DNA of 8,263 nt from Hyphomonadaceae bacterium UBA1001 (GCA_002291875.1 DBAV01000027.1:1-8263); one strand, 5' to 3'. Counted from the first letter of the stretch, positions 1 to 5,661 are shown. Numbers and translations: made by a program. The notes: generated by a model not told the origin, from the sequence alone.

Positions 1-546
1 TCGGGGCGCTCGATCCCGGGGGTCGATCTCGGCACCGCGGTCGCCCGCGCGGCGTCCGAGGGCGCGGCACAGGCGGGCGGGGGCCATGCCATGGCGTGCG
101 GCGCGACGGTGGCGTGGGAAGGCCTCGACGCATTCCGCGCCCATCTGATGCTGCAGCTGGGCGATGCGGTCAGCGACGCGCGCGAGGCGGCCCGCACCAT
201 CCAGATCGACGCCCTGGTCTCGGCCGCGGCCTTTGGCGACAGCCTCGCGGACGACCTTGCCCGGTTCGAGCCCTATGGAACCGGCTTTGCCGAGCCCTTG
301 TTGGCCTTGACCGGGGTGCGAGGGGGCTGGGGCAAGGAAATGTCCGGCGGGCATGTTCGCGTGGTTCTGGAAGACGCGACCGGCCGGGTGCGGGCGGTGG
401 CCTTTCGCGCACGCGAACGCGGCCTGGCGGCGCTGTTGCTCTCCGGTGCGCCGGTCAATGTCGTGGGGCGCCTGCGGCGCAGCGAATGGAATGGGCGCCA
501 CAGTATCGAATGCGAGATCGAGGACGTGTCGCCGGCAACCGGATGA
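1..546 (+). CDS. recJ: RecJ single-stranded-DNA exonuclease, C-terminal part (5' end outside window)
   Basis: The frame is open from base 1 and gives the last 181 residues of a protein whose start lies upstream. RecJ is the 5'-3' single-strand DNA exonuclease of recombination and mismatch repair in the cytoplasm. The visible part begins in the DHHA1 domain: SGRSIPGVDLG is followed by GGGHAMACG, the glycine-histidine motif characteristic of the RecJ/DHH family. After a helical linker comes the C-terminal OB-like domain (FEPYGTGFAEPLL, then a beta-rich stretch GGHVRVVLED...VNVVGRLRRSEWNGRHSIECEIEDV). The N-terminal DHH catalytic core is not in the window, so its integrity cannot be judged. The gene ends at TGA 544-546 with a GC-rich hairpin directly behind it and a tRNA gene downstream. 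Family assignment is firm from these motifs. Confidence 0.93.
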   Translation, partial: SGRSIPGVDLGTAVARAASEGAAQAGGGHAMACGATVAWEGLDAFRAHLMLQLGDAVSDAREAARTIQIDALVSAAAFGDSLADDLARFEPYGTGFAEPLLALTGVRGGWGKEMSGGHVRVVLEDATGRVRAVAFRARERGLAALLLSGAPVNVVGRLRRSEWNGRHSIECEIEDVSPATG

Positions 547-571
547 CCCGCCCGCGCCGTGACCGGGCGGG
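547..571 (+). terminator. GC-rich hairpin directly after recJ
   Basis: CCCGCCCG (547-554) and CGGGCGGG (564-571) form a perfect 8-bp stem with a 9-base loop, starting on the base after the recJ stop codon. No T-run follows, so this is either a weak intrinsic terminator or a 3'-end stabilising hairpin. Position is the main support. Confidence 0.4.
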
Positions 572-647
572 CAGCGTGGGTTCGCGGACCGGCAGGCGCT
601 GCACGCCGGGGGCGTGTGCACGGTGCAGTCGGGCGTGACGCGGGGGC

Positions 648-676
648 TTGAACCCACAGCCGCTGGCGTCTATGTC
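648..676 (+). promoter_or_regulatory. Probable housekeeping promoter of tRNA-Glu
   Basis: TTGAAC (648-653) and TATGTC (671-676) are separated by exactly 17 bases. The tRNA begins 16 bases after the -10 element, as expected for a short tRNA leader. The -35 fits the consensus well but the -10 only in its first three bases, so the call rests on spacing and position. Confidence 0.45.
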
Positions 677-692
677 GCGCATCCCGGCCGAC

Positions 693-767
693 GCGCCCTT
701 CGTCTATCGGTTAGGACGTCAGGTTTTCAACCTGAAAAGAGGGGTTCGACTCCCCTAGGGCGTGCCA
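693..767 (+). tRNA. tRNA-Glu (anticodon UUC)
   Basis: The cloverleaf can be folded by eye. The acceptor stem GCGCCCT (693-699) pairs with AGGGCGT (757-763), with one G-U pair at the tip. The D-arm is GTC...GAC with GGTTAG in the loop. The anticodon stem TCAGG/CCTGA encloses the loop TTTTCAA, giving anticodon TTC. The T-arm is AGGGG-TTCGACT-CCCCT. A discriminator G and an encoded CCA (765-767) follow. All stems are intact, so the tRNA should be functional; it decodes GAA/GAG. Confidence 0.96.
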
Positions 768-966
768 CCGGACGGATCCTTTCCTGATCGGGCGATCCAC
801 CCAGCCATTCCTGCATTGGCGTCACCATCCGCAAGGTCGGCATCCCCGCGCGCTGCGTCAACGCAGGGTCAGCGCCGTGTGACCGCGTGCGTGCGGCGGG
901 CGGGGCATGCCGGAGCCGGCACGGGAGGCCCCGACCCGCGACGGGACTCGCACTTCAACGTGCCCG
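768..966. other. Non-coding stretch between tRNA-Glu and the tandem array
   Basis: I see no credible gene here. Open frames crossing it are proline/arginine/alanine-rich, share nothing with known families and continue into the repeat array. A small hairpin, CTGCG-TCAA-CGCAG (about 853-866), is present. The last 30 or so bases contain decayed versions of the 16-bp repeat that follows. Confidence 0.5.
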
Positions 967-1225
967 CGACCCGATGTGCCTTGGGTCCCGACTTGCCTTG
1001 GGTCCCGACGTTCCCGAGCCCGGACGTTCCTGAGCCCCGACGTGCCTGAGTCACGACGTGTCCGGGTCACGACGCGCCTGGGCCCCAACATGCCCGGGTC
1101 CCGACGCGCCTGGATCGCGACGGGCCCGGTTTGCGACGTGCCTGGGCGACGACACGCCCGGGTCCCGACGTGCCTGGAGTGCGACGGGCCCGGGTCCCGA
1201 CGTGTCGGGAACGTCGACGTCCCTG
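967..1225. repeat. Degenerate tandem array, about sixteen 16-bp units
   Basis: Units follow the consensus GGTCCCGACGTGCCTG, for example at 1033-1048, 1097-1112 and 1161-1176. Most are exactly 16 bp; the units at 983-999, 1000-1016 and 1209-1225 are 17 bp. The central CGACG is the best-conserved part. From 1065 to about 1208, units ending in CCTG alternate with units ending in CCCG, so there is also a 32-bp higher-order period. Sixteen is not a multiple of three, so the reading frame rotates each unit, and frames on both strands stay open simply because the unit rarely creates stop codons. This argues for a non-coding minisatellite. More decayed units flank both sides, to about 1243 on the right. 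There are no unique spacers, so it is not a CRISPR array. Confidence 0.85.
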
Positions 1226-1243
1226 CGTCCCAAGCGTGTCTCG

Positions 1244-1754
1244 AGCCGCGACAGGATCGGAACACAGGGCCGCAGGTGCAGTCCGGCCCGCCGCCATAAC
1301 CGGGTCATGAGGCGGGCATTGCAGGAAAAACCAGGCGGTCAGCCGCCCGGGCAGGGCCCCCGCAGCCGCCCAAGCAGGGCCCCCGGGCCGCCGTGCATGC
1401 GATCAGCCCATGCGTCCACCACCACGCCTGCGGCCATTCGCGAGCGCAACAAACACACCATCATGCAGAATGCGACACGTCGCTGTGCCCATTCGTTTCG
1501 AGGCGCCATCGGATCCGGTCCTGCAGGAATTCGTCATGCCGTTCCTCGCGCCGCAATGCGGTTCGAGGCGTTCTACGCACCCGTGAGACGCTGGACCGTT
1601 GGCCCTGTCAAAGGCAATCCGCCTTCAACGCGGCCATCATGTCACCGGACCGGCCCAACACAAGCGGAAGATTCTGAATTCGGCGTAATGTCGTCCGCCG
1701 CCGCCGACGGGCCTTAGCGAGGGCCCACATCGTCAGATGCGCCATGATTGCGCC
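1244..1754. other. Long gene-free stretch, somewhat lower GC
   Basis: No recognisable gene was found. The one long + frame crossing it enters from the tandem array, has no plausible ribosome binding site and gives a composition without domain-like pattern. A short direct repeat, AGCAGGGCCCCCG-like, occurs near 1353-1386. A possible small hairpin, GGGCC...GGCCC, lies at 1709-1726. GC content is visibly lower from about 1440 to 1700 than in neighbouring genes, which would suit relic or non-coding DNA. Confidence 0.5.
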
Positions 1755-1755
1755 T

Positions 1756-1783
1756 TTGACCTGCCGTGCGGGGCTGGTTAGCA
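1756..1783 (+). promoter_or_regulatory. Weak candidate promoter for the 1815-4431 operon
   Basis: TTGACC (1756-1761) is a good -35 element. Sixteen bases later stands TTAGCA (1778-1783), a poor -10. It would start transcription about 25 bases before the first gene. No EcfG-type GGAAC...CGTT pair is present here, so this operon appears to be regulated differently from the two stress promoters downstream. Confidence 0.25.
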
Positions 1784-1784
1784 C

Positions 1785-1804
1785 GTCCTCAGGACTGTCC
1801 GGAC
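1785..1804. promoter_or_regulatory. Paired GTCC/GGAC palindromes, candidate operator
   Basis: GTCCTCAGGACTGTCCGGAC consists of two adjacent palindromes built from the same half-site: GTCCT-C-AGGAC and GTCCGGAC. It sits 10 bases before the start codon at 1815 and just after the candidate -10, where a repressor could block initiation. No regulator is encoded nearby, so binding is only inferred from symmetry and position. Confidence 0.3.
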
Positions 1805-1814
1805 CCGATCAAGC

Positions 1815-2759
1815 ATGACCCTCCTGCGCCCCCCGATCCCGACGCCCCCCAGCCGGCGCGGTGCCCTGTTCGGCGGGATGGCAGCCGCCATGACCCTGGC
1901 GGTGCCAGCCTATGCCCAGGCGCCCTCGAACCTGATCGAGCGGGTGGACAGCCCCTACAACACCATCTTCGTGGTGCGTGACGGACCGTTCGTGACCATG
2001 CTGTTCGGCGTCAACCGCCGGCTGTTCACCGAAACCAGGTACAATCCGGCCGATCCCAACGAACTGCCGGTTCCCTATACCCGCTTAATGGCGGTGTCGC
2101 TGGCCTATGCCGCCCAGACGCGGGCAATGGTCCAGATCGGACTGGGGGGCGGGCGGACCTCGTCCTATCTGCATCGCTTCATGCCGCAGATGCGCATCGA
2201 GGCGGTCGAGCTGGACCCCGAAGTGATCCGGCTGGCGCGCGCCCATTTCGGCTTTGACCCACGCGGCACGCTGTCGGCACACCAGGCCGACGGGCGCATG
2301 TATCTGCGCGGCGCGCGCGGGCCGTACGACCTGATTTTCGTCGATGCCTATCGCGGGACCTTTGTTCCCTTCCACCTGATGACGCAGGAATTCTTTGCCC
2401 TGGCAAAGTCGCGCCTCGCCCCGGGCGGGGTGCTGGCACAGAACATCGAACCCACAACCATGCTGTATCCGGCCGCCATTGCGACGCTGAAATCGGTGTT
2501 CGCCAATGTCGACACCTATGAGGCGGACGGGAACATCGTGGCGGTGGCCTATGACGGCCCGCCCCGACGCATGGCCGCCCTGCTCGAGCGCGCCGGCACG
2601 CTGCAGGCGCGGCACCGGTTCCGCTATCCGATCGCCCCCATGCTGGCGCGCCGCCGCGTCGTCACGGCGATACCCGAAGGCGGGCAGGTGTTGCGCGACG
2701 ATTTTGCGCCGGTGGAGTCGCTGCGCGCCATCGAGCGCCACAATGCGCGTCAGCCCTGA
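1815..2759 (+). CDS. Exported spermidine-synthase-like (Rossmann-fold methyltransferase-type) protein
   Basis: This 314-residue protein resembles the synthase half of 'fused MFS/spermidine synthase' proteins. Residues 13-36 look like a signal peptide of Tat type: SRRGALF, a hydrophobic stretch, then AYA before Gln35. The SAM-binding-type fold follows. IGLGGG at 108-113 is the glycine loop, VELDP at 131-135 the acidic residue ending strand 2, ADGR at 158-161 the motif near the adenine site, and YDLIFVDAY at 171-179 strand 4. True aminopropyltransferases carry a DxxDP-type catalytic motif at strand 4. Here it is DAYRGTFVP, so polyamine synthesis is unlikely and the substrate is unknown. No good ribosome binding site precedes the ATG at 1815. 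Later Met codons (Met22, Met26) would shorten but not remove the hydrophobic leader. It is the first gene of a three-gene operon, 24 bases before the matching membrane protein. Confidence 0.82.
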   Translation: MTLLRPPIPTPPSRRGALFGGMAAAMTLAVPAYAQAPSNLIERVDSPYNTIFVVRDGPFVTMLFGVNRRLFTETRYNPADPNELPVPYTRLMAVSLAYAAQTRAMVQIGLGGGRTSSYLHRFMPQMRIEAVELDPEVIRLARAHFGFDPRGTLSAHQADGRMYLRGARGPYDLIFVDAYRGTFVPFHLMTQEFFALAKSRLAPGGVLAQNIEPTTMLYPAAIATLKSVFANVDTYEADGNIVAVAYDGPPRRMAALLERAGTLQARHRFRYPIAPMLARRRVVTAIPEGGQVLRDDFAPVESLRAIERHNARQP

Positions 2760-2783
2760 CCGGCCCGCTGGAGCCCCGATCCC

Positions 2784-3506
2784 TTGTCCCTCTCACCTGC
2801 GCGTACCCGCCTTCTGCTGCTGGCGGGCTTTCTGATCGGTGTCGCCCTGATGGGGCTGCAGATGCTGATCTCGCGACCGCTGGCCGCGAACTTCGGCTCG
2901 GACATCGTGGTGTGGTCCACCCTGATCTCGACCACCATGTTCGCGATGATGGCGGGCTATTATGCGGGCGGGGTGCTGGCCGACCGGACAGGCTCGTCGG
3001 TGCTGCTGGGCATGGCCGTGCTGGTGGCGGCGGTGTATTTCGCGGCCGTCCCGCCCTTGCTGCAGGCGCCGCTGCTGCCGGGCGCGGTGTTCACCGACGA
3101 GGCGGGAAATGCCCTGTCCGGCGGGCCGCGGACCGTGCTGGGCTTTCTGTCCGATGTCGAGGAAATCGCGTCCCCCGCGCTGGGCGCGATCCTGGCGTCC
3201 ATGCTGCTGGTGTTCGTGCCGTTCGGCCTGATGAGCATGTTCTCGCCCTTCTGCGTGCGCCTTTTGCTGCAGGACGCGGTCCAGGGCGGGCGCACGGTGG
3301 GGTCGGTGTATGCCATCACGACCTTCGGAAACATCATCGGGGCGTTGGGCACCACCTTTGTCCTGATGCCGCATCTGCCGGTGTCGCGGATCGTGCTGGC
3401 CTATGCGGTGCTGCTGGCGGTGTGCGGGCTGGTGCTGATGGCGCTGCGCATCCGTCCACACGCCGAGCCGTCGCAGGCGGGCGCCTCTGCGCCGAATGCG
3501 GGCTGA
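2784..3506 (+). CDS. Six-helix membrane protein, MFS-like half of split 'fused MFS/spermidine synthase'
   Basis: This inner-membrane protein of 240 residues has about six hydrophobic segments, at roughly 10-28, 41-65, 71-94, 128-155, 170-197 and 202-223. Residues 26-45 (QMLISRPLAANFG...VVW) and GYYAGGVLADR (58-68, resembling the MFS loop between helices 2 and 3) match the N-terminal membrane part of the fused MFS/spermidine-synthase family. Here the synthase domain is a separate gene placed upstream, the reverse of the fused order. The start is a TTG at 2784 with GGAG at 2770-2773, ten bases away. It precedes the first hydrophobic segment and no better start exists before it; Met23 lies inside helix 1. 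The end overlaps the next gene. The transported or bound molecule is unknown; partnership with the upstream protein is inferred from operon structure and family architecture. Confidence 0.78.
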   Translation: MSLSPARTRLLLLAGFLIGVALMGLQMLISRPLAANFGSDIVVWSTLISTTMFAMMAGYYAGGVLADRTGSSVLLGMAVLVAAVYFAAVPPLLQAPLLPGAVFTDEAGNALSGGPRTVLGFLSDVEEIASPALGAILASMLLVFVPFGLMSMFSPFCVRLLLQDAVQGGRTVGSVYAITTFGNIIGALGTTFVLMPHLPVSRIVLAYAVLLAVCGLVLMALRIRPHAEPSQAGASAPNAG

Positions 3507-4431
3507 GATGCCTGCAATGCGGGCCCTGCTGGTCACTCTGGCGGTGATCCTGGGCGTTCCGGCGTGCGCGAACGGCGATGGGGTGCTGCGCCAGGGTGTG
3601 CCGGCGTCCTATCCCGAAGGGCCGCTGTGGCAAAGCAAGCGGCTCTACTTCGCCGAAATGGGCGCCGATCGCATCACCATGCTGGAGGCAGGACAGTCGC
3701 GCACCTTCTTCCAGCGCCGCGGGTGCGGGCCGACCGCGATCGCCCCCATTGGCGCGGACGGCGGGTTCGCCATCCTCTGCCACCTCTCGGCGGAAGTCAT
3801 CATCGTGGACGCCCGGGGCCAGCCCACCGCGCGCTTCGACCGCGATGCCGACGGGGTGCGGCTGAGCAATCCCAATGATGTGACCAGTGATGGCGCGGGC
3901 GGGGTGTTCTTCTCGGACCCCGGACCGTTCAGCGCCGACAGCGCCCCCCAGGGGCGACTGGTGCACCTGGCCCCCGGTGCGCAGCCGGTCCGCGTGGGCC
4001 CGGTCCTGTGGTATCCCAATGGCGTATGGTTCGACCCGGGCACCCGCACGCTGTTCGCCAGCGAGCATCTTGCGCGCCGGGTCTGGCGGTTTCCCGTCAT
4101 GGCCGACGGCGGGCTGGGGGCGGGCTCGGTGCTTGCGGACCTTGGCCCGACCCTGGCCGCGGCGACGGGCCAGTATCGTGAGACCGGCCCCGACGGGCTG
4201 GAAATGGCGCCCGATGGCACGATCCATGTGGCGATCTATGGGGCGGGCGTGTTGATGCGCCTTGCGCCCGACGGCCGGATCCTGGGCCAGACGCCGGCGG
4301 ACGCCCGCTTTGTGACCAGCCTGGCGTTTCGCGCCGACGGGCTGGCCGCGGTCACGGCGGTCCGCCGTCACGATGCGGCCCCCTTTGAAGGGTCGGTCCG
4401 CCTGATGGACCTTGGCGCCCCGCCGCCCTGA
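3496..4431 (+). CDS. Exported SMP-30/gluconolactonase/LRE-family beta-propeller protein
   Basis: This protein of about 311 residues matches the SMP-30/gluconolactonase family: six-bladed propellers that bind a divalent metal and typically hydrolyse sugar lactones. The expected metal/substrate positions are visible: Glu41 in YPEGPLW, Asn127 in NPNDV, Asn175 in YPNGVWF and Asp233 in GPDGLEM. An N-terminal hydrophobic leader (MRALLVTLAVILGVPACA) predicts export. VPAC resembles a lipobox, but its proline is unusual, so a periplasmic lipoprotein and a soluble periplasmic protein are both possible. The start is uncertain: ATG 3496 overlaps the upstream gene by 11 bases, ATG 3508 begins just after that gene's stop, and ATG 3517 is a third choice. 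All imply translational coupling. The true substrate and any link to the synthase/MFS pair are not evident from sequence. Confidence 0.82.
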   Translation: MRAEMPAMRALLVTLAVILGVPACANGDGVLRQGVPASYPEGPLWQSKRLYFAEMGADRITMLEAGQSRTFFQRRGCGPTAIAPIGADGGFAILCHLSAEVIIVDARGQPTARFDRDADGVRLSNPNDVTSDGAGGVFFSDPGPFSADSAPQGRLVHLAPGAQPVRVGPVLWYPNGVWFDPGTRTLFASEHLARRVWRFPVMADGGLGAGSVLADLGPTLAAATGQYRETGPDGLEMAPDGTIHVAIYGAGVLMRLAPDGRILGQTPADARFVTSLAFRADGLAAVTAVRRHDAAPFEGSVRLMDLGAPPP

Positions 4432-4442
4432 AATCCCGGCCC

Positions 4443-4467
4443 GGAACGCGCGGCAGCCCACTGCGTT
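4443..4467 (+). promoter_or_regulatory. EcfG-type general stress promoter of the csbD-like gene
   Basis: GGAAC (4443-4447), exactly 16 bases, then CGTT (4464-4467) reproduces the consensus of alphaproteobacterial EcfG (sigma-E-type general stress) promoters. It begins 12 bases after the stop codon of the SMP-30 gene. Transcription would start near 4474, giving a leader of about 45 bases before the stress-type gene at 4519. The match plus the gene's function make this strong for an unaided call. Confidence 0.78.
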
Positions 4468-4518
4468 CATCGCGCAAGGCGACGGCATGGGGCCGTTCGA
4501 CCAGCGCGGGAGCACGCG

Positions 4519-4710
4519 ATGAGCAGCATGGGTGACAAGGTGAAGGGTGCCGCCAACGAGGTGGCCGGCAATGTCAAGAAGGCGACCGGCAAGGCGGTCG
4601 ACAATCCGCGCCTGGCCGCCGAAGGCCGCGTGCAGGTGGCCAAGGGCAAGGTCCAGAAGGCCTCGGGCAATGCCAAGGCTGCCGCCAAGCGGGCGGTCGA
4701 CAAGGTCTGA
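4519..4710 (+). CDS. CsbD-like general stress protein
   Basis: This small, charged, alanine/lysine-rich protein of 63 residues has the CsbD-family pattern: GDKVKGAANEVAGNVKKATGK near residues 5-25 and a second similar amphipathic segment (RVQVAKGKVQKASGNAK) near 37-53. CsbD proteins are cytoplasmic and strongly induced under general stress; their molecular role is unresolved. The length is normal for the family. Ribosome binding site GGGAG (4508-4512) lies six bases from the ATG, which fixes the start. An EcfG-type promoter precedes it and a stable hairpin follows, so it is probably a monocistronic member of the general stress regulon. It is transcribed independently of the upstream operon, though readthrough from that operon is possible because no terminator is seen between them. 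Confidence 0.9.
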   Translation: MSSMGDKVKGAANEVAGNVKKATGKAVDNPRLAAEGRVQVAKGKVQKASGNAKAAAKRAVDKV

Positions 4711-4722
4711 ACACTGGAGAGC

Positions 4723-4759
4723 GGGTGGGATGGGGGCTTCACAAGCCGTCGTCCCACCC
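4723..4759 (+). terminator. Nested hairpin after the csbD-like gene
   Basis: GGGTGGGA (4723-4730) pairs perfectly with TCCCACCC (4752-4759). Inside it, GGCTT (4735-4739) pairs with AAGCC (4743-4747) around a CAC loop. It begins 12 bases after the stop codon. Only two T follow, so termination efficiency is uncertain. Confidence 0.5.
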
Positions 4760-4765
4760 TTAAGT
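4738..4765 (+). promoter_or_regulatory. Candidate promoter of tRNA-Pro
   Basis: TTCACA (4738-4743) matches the housekeeping -35 at five of six bases. TTAAGT (4760-4765) is a partial -10 after 16 bases. It lies 12 bases before the tRNA and overlaps the csbD-like gene's terminator hairpin, which would couple the two elements physically. Weak evidence. Confidence 0.3.
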
Positions 4766-4777
4766 CCCGGCTCGGCC

Positions 4778-4854
4778 CGGGGTGTAGCTCAGCCTGGTAG
4801 AGCACCTGCTTTGGGAGCAGGGGGCCGCGAGTTCGAATCCCGCCGCCCCGACCA
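4778..4854 (+). tRNA. tRNA-Pro (anticodon UGG)
   Basis: Acceptor stem CGGGGTG (4778-4784) pairs with CGCCCCG (4844-4850) with one G-U pair. The D-arm is GCTC...GAGC with loop AGCCTGGTA. The anticodon stem CCTGC/GCAGG encloses TTTGGGA, giving anticodon TGG. The T-arm contains GTTCGAATC. Discriminator A and encoded CCA (4852-4854) complete it. All stems are intact. Confidence 0.96.
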
Positions 4855-4873
4855 TCTCCGGCAACGCCCCTTC

Positions 4874-4944
4874 GCGACGCGCCACGGCTGCGCGTCGCCA
4901 CCTTCTCCTTGGGGAGAAGGTCATGTTTTGCCTTGCAAAACATG
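4874..4944. repeat. Three back-to-back perfect hairpins (REP-like cluster)
   Basis: Three perfect stem-loops follow one another with almost no spacing. GCGACGCGC/GCGCGTCGC spans 4874-4898 (9-bp stem, 7-base loop). ACCTTCTCC/GGAGAAGGT spans 4900-4921 (9-bp stem, TTGG loop). CATGTTTTGC/GCAAAACATG spans 4922-4944 (10-bp stem, CTT loop). The cluster starts 20 bases after tRNA-Pro. No T-run follows, so it is more like a repetitive extragenic palindrome than a standard terminator. A degenerate relative of the first hairpin recurs at about 5574-5598. Confidence 0.75.
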
Positions 4945-4992
4945 GGTTGAGGGGCTGGCGCAAACTCGGCGGTTCAGGCGCGTCGCGGACCT

Positions 4993-5037
4993 CGGTTCCT
5001 GCAGGATCGGCGACCCACCCAACCCGGTTCTTGCAGG
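4993..5037. repeat. Short direct repeat CGGTTCYTGCAGG, two copies
   Basis: The 13-bp motif occurs at 4993-5005 and 5025-5037, differing at one base (CCTGCAGG versus CTTGCAGG), with a 32-bp period. It lies inside the repeat island between tRNA-Pro and the next gene. Function unknown. Confidence 0.45.
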
Positions 5038-5046
5038 TAAAATCCG

Positions 5047-5068
5047 ACCTTCTCGTCCGCCAGAAGGT
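5047..5068. repeat. Fourth hairpin with the same arm as the REP-like cluster
   Basis: ACCTTCT (5047-5053) and AGAAGGT (5062-5068) form a 7-bp stem with loop CGTCCGCC. The arm repeats the outer seven bases of the 4900-4921 hairpin, which supports a shared origin of the two. Confidence 0.5.
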
Positions 5069-5124
5069 GTCCGCGTCGCGCTTGCCAATCCAGAACCCGA
5101 ACGATGGGTGAAGACGCCAAGGAT

Positions 5125-5170
5125 GCAGCGAAGAGGCACCATGCCGTCGCAGATGGATGACGCAGATCCC
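5125..5170 (+). repeat. 46-bp dispersed repeat, copy 1
   Basis: This stretch matches 5701-5746 with only two differences in 46 bases (A/G at 5131 and at 5165). It contains AAGAGG, then ATG at 5141 and the codons for MPSQMDDA. Weaker similarity continues to about 5186. The frame from 5141 stays open for only 52 codons, to 5299, and no EcfG-type site precedes this copy, so I do not call a gene here. Confidence 0.75.
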
Positions 5171-5193
5171 CCGGCCCGGCCCAAGGATGCGCA

Positions 5194-5220
5194 AATCGAG
5201 CCGAACGGTTCGGTTCGATT
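5194..5220. repeat. 27-bp near-perfect palindrome
   Basis: Two 13-bp arms (5194-5206 and 5208-5220) flank a single central G. The only non-Watson-Crick position is G5200 opposite T5214, which would still pair as G-U in RNA. The core CCGAACGGTTCGG is perfectly symmetric around its central base. A second copy begins at 8243. Confidence 0.65.
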
Positions 5221-5346
5221 CTGGGGCCACGCTGCGCGATGCTCGGAGGGTCCTGACAGGGCGGAGGGGTGCGGGGGAGGTGCGGGCGGAACCGCCTGAG
5301 GTGCGCTGGCGGTCCGATGGCTTCGTGGGGTGTGTTGACGTGGGGT

Positions 5347-5538
5347 GTGTTCGCCCGCGTGCGGCCGCAATAGCCAACCATGACGAACCGGACCAATACG
5401 CGCAGGCGCGTGCTCGCCCACGCGCGCGGGCGCGAGAAAGGACCGTTTCGCGAAGGCGTCGCCGGTGAAAACGGGGTGTTCGCCCACGCGCGCGGGCGCG
5501 TCAGCCGACCATGACGACCCCGAACACTATGCGCAGGC
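5347..5538. repeat. Direct repeat of about 62 bp, two diverged copies
   Basis: Copy A (5347-5407) and copy B (5476-5538) both begin GTGTTCGCCC, carry CCRACCATGACGA in the middle and end in GCGCAGGC. Between them, 5414-5434 duplicates the 21-bp GC-rich palindromic segment of copy B (5480-5500; core CGCCCACGCGCGCGGGCG). A 12-bp repeat GTGGGGTGTGTT also occurs at 5325-5336 and 5340-5351. No gene is convincing in this stretch. Confidence 0.6.
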
Positions 5539-5661
5539 ATCGACGGCGCGTGGCGGATCGGCGCGCCCATTCGTGACACGCCACGGCCGTGCATCGCGGC
5601 ACGCCCGCCGCCGCTTCGGTGCGATGATCGACGCTTTTCACCGGGCACGTCGCACTGTGCG

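Noticed and set aside
967..1225. CRISPR array
   Set aside because: Units are directly adjacent at 16 bp with no unique spacers, and no cas gene is in the window.
858..1299. Several long overlapping open frames on both strands across the 16-bp array
   Set aside because: They exist because the repeat unit rarely makes stop codons; the period is not a multiple of three, composition is R/P/G/T-only, and no binding site or family pattern is seen.
1058..1717. A 219-codon + frame leaving the array into the gene-free stretch
   Set aside because: The start lies within the tandem repeat, there is no ribosome binding site, and the second half shows no domain-like pattern.
3334..4515. A 393-codon frame on the - strand
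   Set aside because: It is antisense to the membrane protein and the SMP-30 gene, which have clear family motifs; such mirror frames are expected at this GC content.
5141..5299. A 52-codon gene starting in repeat copy 1
   Set aside because: It has a Shine-Dalgarno-like AAGAGG and shares its start with the gene at 5717, but there is no promoter, no family match, and it crosses the 27-bp palindrome; kept only as a possibility in the findings.
5288..5313. A third EcfG-like site: GGAAC, 17 bases, CGGT
   Set aside because: The -10 has one mismatch and no gene follows at a sensible distance.
4467..5377. - strand frames reading GGGIRTRGPLLPKQ-type and GAAGFELAAPCSQSR-type peptides
   Set aside because: These are antisense translations of tRNA-Pro, a familiar kind of spurious protein; the tRNA is intact.
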